Below, one piece after another: positions 56,649 to 64,000 of a DNA stretch of 64,000 nt. The position numbers and the translations under genes were made by a program. The notes below the pieces were generated by a model, which ran no database searches, was not told the origin of the DNA, and saw only the letters and a program-made list of their open reading frames with translations. This stretch comes from Bryoerythrophyllum caledonicum. Taxonomy: Eukaryota > Streptophyta > Bryopsida > Pottiales > Pottiaceae. Numbering within the stretch: the stretch's first letter is position 1; each line of letters starts with the position of its first letter. The stretch is from the NCBI GenBank assembly GCA_963971425.1, contig OZ020525.1:9407560-9471559 (forward strand), given 5' to 3'.

Positions 56649-58349
56649 CTAGTGACTGCAATCCTCATGCCCTTTGAGAAACCAGTGCGTAGCAAGGCGG
56701 TCAGCAGAGTAGGTAGCCACAACAGCCAACACAAACGCCCCCGCCACCATGAGACCAGCTCTTCCAAAAATGGCAGTCGTCCCAACGACATAAGGCAGAG
56801 CAGGGATGAGAATCGCAACAAGCGCGGTGACACTGCCGTACAAGCACGTCTCGGAGTCCCACGAAACCGAGTTCTTCGAATGCACCTTGTCCGCGCTGTA
56901 CATGATTTCCTCAGCTACAGTCAGCGACTTGGTGGCCGCGCTCCGTCCCAAGGTATGCACGTACTCCAGGTACTTCCAGAACAGCACCAGGAACGTGAAG
57001 AACGTCCACTCGTAAGTCAGGAGGAGTCCCGTCCAGGGCATCACCTGTCTGGGGACCAGGAAGGCAGCTAATCCGAGAGAGAAAAAGAGAGAGAGGAAAC
57101 AGGCGGCGATGGCAGAGATTCCGAGGTGCTTGGGGAGAGAGTGAGAGGCGAGAGGCGAGTCCTTGGGACGCTCCGCAGCGATGATGGTGGAGTAGCTGGG
57201 CAGCGACGCGCCCGGCTTGTACTTGTACCAGAGCTGGCGAGCGTAGGTGCAAAACACGGAGCCGCTGCAAAGAAGCGCGAAGAGGTCTTTCTGGATTTGC
57301 AGCAGGAGCGTTCTCTTGAGGTAGCACAGGACGAGGATGGGGATGAGGAAGAGAGACCATGTGATGAGGCTCGTGTGCGGGTCACGGCCTTGCCCTGTTC
57401 CAGGGAGATGCTCCGGAAGTGTCACCCGGATGTCTTGCCACATGCTGACGGGCGAAAGTAGCCATGCCGCGTACCAGTCCCAGGGCTTCAGGGGGCCGAG
57501 AGTGTAATGGATTACGCGGAGCTCACGCGCGTCCACCATCCACTTGTTTGCCAGCGCGAACAGACCGACGTCCGCATTGTAGAGCGTGCTGAGGCGCTCC
57601 ATCTTCTTAGGCGGGGAGTTGCCAGTGCGGTCCGGGTTGAAGAGCTCGGCATCTGCGAACCCGACGTAGTAGGAGTTGAGGAAACCCTGATCTCCGCCTG
57701 TGTACGAGTACGTCGTCTGCACTTTGGAGATCATGTCTTCGAAGAGGCGGCTCGAGGGCTCGACCACCATGACGCCCGAGTTCAGGCGCTCTGAATGCTT
57801 CAGATTCGCGCAGAAGCCCTGACACTTGAAAAGATCCTCGATGCTGCGGGTCACGATAGTGTCCGCGTCGAGGTACACGACGCGGCTGTAGTCCGTCATG
57901 TTGAAGATCTTGAGCTTCGTGTAAACGCCCCAGAAGCGCGCGGGGCGCTTCTGCTTCGAATTAGGGTTCGCGAGAAGCTCGATACGCTCCACGATCCACC
58001 TGTCCGCTTCCAGCAGCCGGATGCCGCCCTCCGAGACGCCGTCCGACACCAGCGCCACCATGTCGCGCGTCGCGCCCGTGTCGCGGAGGGACTTCCCTAA
58101 AACCCTCACCCCAAGCAGAAACTCGTCCCCGTACAAGAGCGTCGCGTACGCCTGCTCGCTACGGGGGCGCTTCCTGCTTGCCATTCGGCTCATCACGCTC
58201 TCCGCTGGCGCAGCGCACACGCTCGAGACCAGTAACAAGAAACATAGCGCACCTGAAACGCCCATCGCGCAACCTCTAACCCTCCTCATAGAAGCGCCCT
58301 CCGTCCTCCCTCTCTTCAACATCGCCTCAAACCCATCACTCCGCTTCAC
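56649..58349 (-). CDS. IPUT1: Inositol phosphorylceramide glucuronosyltransferase (GT8, PGSIP6-like)
   Basis: Transfers glucuronic acid from UDP-glucuronate to inositol phosphorylceramide in the Golgi, the first sugar step of plant GIPC sphingolipids. 566 residues, no intron in the coding part. N-terminal hydrophobic segment about 28-47. GT8 domain about 66-295 with ATLLYGDEFLLGVRVLGKS, FWGVYTKLKIFNMTDY, the metal-binding DAD at 161-163 (VVYLDADTIV), LKHSERLNSGVMVVEPS, YTGGDQGFLNSYY and HYTLGPLKPWDW. Five further hydrophobic segments follow (about 330-350, 415-437, 447-470, 506-526, 532-552), an arrangement special to this branch, and the C-terminal THWFLKGHED. Matches Arabidopsis IPUT1 along its length better than PGSIP7/8 as I remember them. 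The first ATG is used; Met21 is an alternative. Confidence 0.9.
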   Translation of the reverse strand: MKRSDGFEAMLKRGRTEGASMRRVRGCAMGVSGALCFLLLVSSVCAAPAESVMSRMASRKRPRSEQAYATLLYGDEFLLGVRVLGKSLRDTGATRDMVALVSDGVSEGGIRLLEADRWIVERIELLANPNSKQKRPARFWGVYTKLKIFNMTDYSRVVYLDADTIVTRSIEDLFKCQGFCANLKHSERLNSGVMVVEPSSRLFEDMISKVQTTYSYTGGDQGFLNSYYVGFADAELFNPDRTGNSPPKKMERLSTLYNADVGLFALANKWMVDARELRVIHYTLGPLKPWDWYAAWLLSPVSMWQDIRVTLPEHLPGTGQGRDPHTSLITWSLFLIPILVLCYLKRTLLLQIQKDLFALLCSGSVFCTYARQLWYKYKPGASLPSYSTIIAAERPKDSPLASHSLPKHLGISAIAACFLSLFFSLGLAAFLVPRQVMPWTGLLLTYEWTFFTFLVLFWKYLEYVHTLGRSAATKSLTVAEEIMYSADKVHSKNSVSWDSETCLYGSVTALVAILIPALPYVVGTTAIFGRAGLMVAGAFVLAVVATYSADRLATHWFLKGHEDCSH

Positions 58350-59067
58350 AATACCCTCAAAATTGATCGTCAGCTAACATGCTGACATCCAATGATCATG
58401 CAATTCCCTAAACAACAGAGTACTATACCCCAAAGTAAAACCCTGAAGCCGCTTGCACCCTTGCGCCTGCGACTTCTCTAAGAGCGCTGCAAATTCTATC
58501 TGGCTTCTGAGCTTCACGAGCTGCTCAGAAGGATCAGATACAAACAGGAAACCGAGAAAATTCTAACGTAGAGGCCAGAAGCGATTAAATTATCTTCCGC
58601 CCTTTCCAGCTAAGTAGGGGGATCTGAGGGAGAAAGATTGGTGAGAGGCGATGGTGCGACGATGGCGGCTCGGGCTCGTGCGACCAGATGCGTCCTTCGA
58701 TGGAAGCAACCATGCCTCAGACGCGCGTCGGCGTCGGCGTCAGCGCTGGAGTTGGCGGCCGTCCGTCACTGTCCGTCACCGTCCATCTCCGTTCATTTCC
58801 GTCCGTCTCCGTCCATATCTGTCCATCTCCGTCCATCTCTGTCTCTGTCCATCTCCGTCCATATCTGTCTCTGTCTCTGTCTCTGTCCATGACTTTGGTG
58901 TTACGGAGGTGCTCAAGAGCTCATTTAGAGCCTCTTTTTAGTTATCCCCGACCTATTAAAGATGATGGGGTCGAGCCACTTCCATGCTTCAGTTATGACT
59001 AAGAACTGCTTTAGATTGGGACGGAGATTCTCCAGGGATGTCAACCGAAGTTAGCAGGCCCTTCAAG
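58350..59067. other. IPUT1 upstream region with microsatellite
   Basis: Promoter and 5' leader of IPUT1 are expected in the first few hundred bases. 58755-58890 is a (CCGTCCATCT)n / (CTGTCT)n type simple repeat. The open frames across it are repeat artefacts. Confidence 0.5.
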
Positions 59068-59501
59068 CAGTGGTGATTTTTCACAAGGTCCCTAACATGT
59101 CCCGGGACATGTTCTGAAAAAAAAAACATTTCCAGTGGACGGGTTCTCTTAAAATGAACCGGTTTTTGGACATGTCAAATTCACTTTGGACGGGTTCTAA
59201 TAATAAAAAAAATTGACAATTTTTTCCCAAAAAAATGAGTGATGCAAATATCAATTACATTATGTCATATATGACATGTGAATGTAAACATAATGGAGTC
59301 AAACCACTAATACCTAATCAAAATACCAATCTTCAAAAGGTTGGATTCACCTGCACACATTGATTCATCAACCACAATATTTAGAACTTTTTTAACACAA
59401 TGTCAAAGATTTAAATTGAAGGTAAACTAAGCAATTGTATAAAAATTTAGTTAATATAAACATGTTCAATTTTTACAAAAAAAAAAAAAAGAACTTACCA
59501 T

Positions 59502-61930
59502 TCAAACAAGTGGATGAATTCTCCTATCCTTCATGTTTCTCCAGACAAGCATCATTGCATTCCAATTAATGTTTTCAACTGGAATATTTGCACATGAAAT
59601 GCGCATCAAAGCATCTAAAGCCTCCAACTTCAACCTAGTACGGAGATGACTCTTGATCAGGTTTTGTCTGGAAAAACCCCTCTCACATATTGCAGTGCTC
59701 ACAGGAATCACCATAACTCTCCTCCACAAGTTACTCAAACCAGGCCAATTGATGGACCACTCTGGAGTTGTACCTGCAAACTCCCATGCTTCAAATAAAG
59801 ACTTATTTGGGATCATCTCTCTCATGGTCTCTACCATCTCCAAGCACTCACCTCGACACCGATCTTGTTCTTCTTCAGAACTCTGGAACTTCACAAACAA
59901 CCTCTTCAACCACTCTTCAGTAATACGAGTCCTCTCATCATCATTTGCAGGATAGAGATTGGGGCTGAAGAGCTTGCAGGCATTGAAGATGCCTAAGTCT
60001 GGAAACCTGTTATTCAATGCATCCACCACCCTCTGCACATACTCTGCCCCAATGAATTTGCACTCCTCAATAGTACCGGCTCTCCCAGTAACACTCTCCA
60101 AATGCATTGGATAGGTTCTCAGGCCACCATCTGCAACTGGATACTCCATCTCCATAGAAGTTGCACAGGTCTCCAAAAATGGCCACAATGCCCTTGAACC
60201 TCTTCCAAATGCTATACCTCTAGCTGCTAGAAAACGTCTATTCAATACTGTGATACAAATGTTTAAATGACCTCCAATCTGAGTAATATCCACATGGTCA
60301 CTCTGAAATAGCTTATTGAGTTTATTCAACTCAATAAGAATATCCACAAGTAACCGTAAAAGGAATTGAAACTGAAAGGATGTGAGTTTACGATACCACA
60401 TTGCTTCTTCTTCACGGAAAAGCTCCAGAAACGAGGGCATACAATCCAAAATCCGTTGCATCACTTGTCCACGGGATAACCATCGAACTCCATGTATGTG
60501 GAGAACAACCAATGGATCCATTGCAAACTCCAGCATCAACTGATCAAGCTGTGTCCGCCGTAATGATGACCTGCCCACCCACGTGTATGCAAGGTTGGAG
60601 AAATCATCCAAAACCTGTAGCTCCGGTGATGCGTCAGCTACATCGCTGGCTGCCAGTGCATCTCTAAATAAACACGGGAATTAATTAGTGAATATATTAC
60701 ATTCTAGAAAATAATGAAATTCATTTTAAAAAACTTAAAATTAAAGACTCACCTATGTGCAATGCAATGCACATTAACAAGTGTTGGTACATTTGCCCGA
60801 AGTCTGCCTGCTAGTCCTTGTCTCACCCCAGTCATAGAAGCCGCTCCATCAGTAGCTAAAGCCACTAATTTGTCAAGAGGCCACTGCAACTCCTCCAATA
60901 AATCCACCACATTCCTATAGAATACCTCTCATGTGGCTCGTGGAACACCAGACAAACCAACATACTGCATACGTGGAGGGCCTAAGCCACCACGAGATAG
61001 ACTGCAAACATACACAATCAAATGCTGCTCTAGACTACGATCGGTTGATTCATCTACAAGAAGAGACATCACCGGTGAATCTCTAACTTCTAAAAGATCA
61101 ACATCCCTCAAATGCTGTGAAATGGCCCACAAAAAATCATATGCAGATTGTCTACTAGTGTAAGCACCGTACTCATCATTGACAGGCATGTCTGGAGCCC
61201 TGAGGTGTCTAATTATCTGACACATATCCTCATACTGATTGATAGCTCTATCATTAACTACCAAATGGTATAAAATCTTCATACAACAAACAATTCTAGC
61301 ATTCTCTGCATCAATAGCATTTACCACATGTCTAACCATGGCAAGTGCCTCAGGGTTATCTCTCACCGGTCTCCACCTGAGCATGGCATGAGCATGAAGG
61401 GTTGATCCTTCATGCTCCTTCACAGCTGAAAGTTGCAATGACTCACAACCTTCTCCTCTAGTCCCCCATCGTGAGTTTTGACCAGCTGCTTGACATGCTG
61501 CACACTTCATGTAGGACTTCTGTCTAAGGAGAGCAATGTGCATCAACCAGGGCCTTCCCTAACGCCATACAGGCATAAACTTCCTCCTCCTTGGAGGCTG
61601 CCCTCCACCACCATAAGCTGGAACCTGTACTCCTACACTATCCTCCTCATGTGCACTAGTATCAAAATCATTGTCTTCCCCCATCTCATTCTCTTCCCCC
61701 ATCTCAATGTCCTCTCTGATCTGATCATGACCTTGAACGCCACCTTGCTCTACCTCAACATCAGGAATACCACGTGGAGAACCCCTAACAGAAGATTCTG
61801 ACAACTCAGGCACTTCATTCCTCCCATTACTCAAAGTTTGAGAAGAAGAAGATGCCCTAAACATATGGAGAATGCTCTGTTGCCGGGCATCTCTCCTTTG
61901 CTTGGGTACTCCAGACACTGGCAAAGACAT
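59502..61930 (-). CDS. hAT transposase, ZNF862/TTF-type, two in-frame stops
   Basis: Start ATG at 61930. An acidic serine-rich N-terminus is followed by a TTF-like zinc finger (CAACQAAGQNSRWGTRGEGC with later H residues). The first catalytic D is in SLLVDESTDRSL and the second in ALATDGAASMTG, then NVHCIAHR. A short intron follows (60752-60664, donor GTGAGT, acceptor TTTAG). The third catalytic region and dimerisation domain are around PVSTAICERGFSRQNLIKSH, ending at 59502 near the element edge. Stops stand in VWRstopGRPWL (about 61556) and RATstopEVFYRN (about 60930). Otherwise the frame is open over about 770 codons. It is either a recent casualty or partly read through. The enzyme would cut and paste this element. 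Confidence 0.8.
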
Positions 61931-62099
61931 AACTGCAATACATATTCAAAACAGATCAATCACCACACACATGAAATACAAAAACCCTAAATGTGTGACT
62001 TACCCTAAACCTAGACTCTATGTTGATTTCTTGTATACATTACTTCTCTATCACTTGAAAAAAATAAGAAATATCAAAGTAAGCAAACATACCTAGGTC

Positions 62100-62370
62100 T
62101 TGAAGCTTTAGTCCACCTTGAAAAATCACAACCAGGCTGAAAACGCACCACTGAGCTGTGCAAGAGCTGGACCCAAAAAAATGAGCCAAAAACAGAACCT
62201 CGCTGTTTCTGCAGCCTGTGCAGCCTCGCAGTCTGTGCAGCCTGTGCAGCCTCAGCCTCGACCTGAGCTGCAGAGCTTGGCCGGGCCAGGCTTCAAAGCC
62301 GGGCCAAGCCAAGCTCTGCAGCGGCCAGCGGCCAGGCTCTGCAGCTGCCGCTTGTAGGCTCTGCCTGTTC
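62100..62370 (+). repeat. GC-rich low-complexity tract at hAT 5' side
   Basis: Repeats of TGCAGCCT and of GGCCGGGCCAGGCTTCAAAGC-like words lie between the transposase start and the right TIR. Not coding. Confidence 0.6.
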
Positions 62371-62549
62371 TATTTTTGTATTTTTTTTTTGGTTTTTTTT
62401 TTAATATAATTTTTTTTATAAACATACGGGACGGGTATTTCTTTTTTGAACCGGTTTTGGGACGGGTTGCAATTTTTTTTGCCTTTTAATTCAAGGTTTT
62501 TGGACATGGAAGGATTAAATTTTTTTGAAAAATCAACGAAGGCTTCAAG

Positions 62550-64000
62550 TATAAATGGCTCCCAGCTTAGTATTTTGGCCAAGATACTTTGTCAGAAATG
62601 GCTCTACTGTAATTGTATAGTGAAAGAGCGGTGGCACATGATCTGGCACTATGGACATGTTCACTTTCAAGGAAACGCGTTATCAATCATCCATTTCTTC
62701 TCCCTTCAATTTTCTTTTGCAGCCCATTCAAAAAGGGCTTACCAAAGATGGTCAACTACTCTTTGCAAATAGTAGAGTTTTCCTGATAGTACTTGGGGAT
62801 TAAACCCTGATTGTCACCCCAAAACACTGAATTGGGTTGCACACCTGAAAGTCCACTTGTTTTTGAGAAATATGGTGGTTTGGTTAACTTTGGGGTTTAT
62901 TCCATAAATTATGGTCCTTGGTCAGCCAACCAACATGCTACAGGGTTAATCATCCAGGCACAGTCACCATCCAAACATAGATGCAAGGTAGCATTGGTGA
63001 CTCCAAATTACTAATTTGGTTACATTAGCTTGCTCCATACGTGTGGCCCATAAAATATGGAGGGTGAGAATTTTCACCCTGCAAATATTGCCGTATTTAA
63101 ATCTCACCTTGCTTTGGGGAATAGAGAAAGACACAAGGTCCTTAAAAGATGCTGCACCGGGTCTTTTTGGCTGACATACGGTAGCCACCCTTTCAAACTC
63201 AAACTAGCCACCCTTCAAAACTCAAACTTTCAAAAAAACTCTAATATAGTTTTCATGAAAGTGCTTCCCGAATGGGCAAGTCAGGAGGAATATGGTGCCA
63301 GAGAGTATGAGATGTATAAACGGAAAAAAAAAACATGAGGAAATTTCATATCCCCTTTTTCTGCACCAATAAAATGCTTTTCAATCAATGTTCTTGGGCC
63401 CTACCCCATACAAGCTAAAGCTCCCCCAGAGTACCCTAAGTTCTCACAGGGTTGACCAATAGTTCCCCCAAACCTTTCCCAAGGCAAGACACCATGTGCG
63501 TGTGGTCCCGGTTACTAACATAAGACCCTAAGATTCGGGGTACCTATCCAGTGTATTTTGGTGACTTTCAGGAAAACTCAAATCAGCCTTCTTTTTTTGG
63601 ATTCTGGCGTTTCACCACTATGGCTCTAAAGGTGTCGCATGTGCAGCAAGTTTGGCTTCCTCAATTGTAAAGGGGTGAAATAGGTGGCGTCAAGGTCATT
63701 CAAGATAGAGCATTTTGGCAATTTGTAAAAAATGAAAGTAAAAAAAGTGACGATAATGTTTTTTCTTTCAAATAATGTTTTGGCAACTATTCAGCAACAA
63801 CTAAGTGCATTTAGGCATCGACTAAATTACTCATATTGTGAAAAAGGCAATCAAGTTTATAATTTGACCTTCACTTGGCTGCACACACCATAATTGTGAT
63901 AGCAAAAAACACATCTACCAAAATGAGACAAGGGAGTGAATTTAGGTGAGTGATATGGAATGTCCTTGTCTTCATCAAAGATTTTCTCCATGACTGCACA
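62550..64000. other. Right edge of window, no recognised gene
   Basis: Only short frames; the longest, near 63057-63338, encodes about 93 residues without recognisable similarity. No repeat edge or RNA is seen. Confidence 0.35.

Larger units (their letters stand above)
59068..62541 (-). mobile_element. hAT element, about 3.5 kb, nearly whole
   Basis: Left end CAGTGGTGATTTTTCA and right end TGAAAAATCAACGAAG are imperfect inverted repeats. Flanks CCTTCAAG (59060-59067) and GCTTCAAG (62542-62549) agree at seven of eight bases, fitting an 8-bp duplication. GACGGGTT and AACCGGTTTT motifs recur inside both ends. One transposase gene fills the interior. The family differs from the 12.35-kb hAT. Confidence 0.75.

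Noticed and set aside
56652-58377. Plus-strand open frames opposite IPUT1
   Set aside because: Shadows of the conserved minus-strand glycosyltransferase caused by its GC-rich codon use.
58638-59002. Three overlapping plus-strand frames with SVSVHLCP-like repeats
   Set aside because: They translate the CCGTCCATCT/CTGTCT microsatellite.

Overview
The window looks like nuclear DNA of a green plant or streptophyte alga. It holds two intron-aware plant-type host genes in a very transposon-rich setting. My best guess is a charophyte such as Chara. This is an inference from the plant-like PIR and IPUT1 genes and from a Ty3/gypsy element carrying a cytosine methyltransferase, a combination reported in charophytes.

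Layout. 1-4501: inside of a hAT element whose right end (TIR ACAACCCTG) lies at 4501; it is full of GACGTC-rich and long inverted repeats and is inserted in a CACTA gene. 4502-8782: the 3' part of that CACTA (En/Spm) element, with a Transposase_24-like gene, an AGTCAC subterminal array and the TIR ...TTGTAGTG at 8782. 8783-11330: no gene, a 26-bp and a 185-bp tandem repeat. About 11335-18480: a broken Ty3/gypsy fossil with zinc knuckle, protease, DNA methyltransferase, RT, RNase H, integrase and a terminal PHD finger. 19430-20463: dead Tc1/mariner transposase. About 20830-38540: a second dead Tc1/mariner element split by a complete PIF/Harbinger element (21169-36952, 33-bp perfect TIRs, TTA target duplication), itself split by a 12.35-kb hAT element (22094-34442, 8-bp target duplication GTAGTGGA). 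A 0.79-kb MITE sits separately in the same mariner gene (37060-37852). 38940-40165: a roughly 170-bp satellite that switches strand.

Host genes. 41718-53117 (minus) is a complete PIR/SRA1 gene, the SCAR/WAVE complex subunit: 30 coding exons that add up to about 1,288 codons in frame. 56649-58349 (minus) is IPUT1/PGSIP6, the inositol phosphorylceramide glucuronosyltransferase, with a tandem partial copy of its 3' end just downstream. 59068-62541 is a compact hAT element with an almost intact ZNF862-like transposase. 62542-64000 shows no recognised gene.

Most unusual. The 12.35-kb hAT carries, besides its transposase, three paralogous genes of an unrecognised family (core motif WCHL, acidic serine stretch, C-terminal coiled coil), one extended by a RING-like domain. 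A GC-rich GGGCCGGGCGCGTAC-type array lies at the 5' side of each gene. The second is the gypsy element that pairs a methyltransferase (a DNA-mark writer) with a PHD finger (a histone-mark reader).
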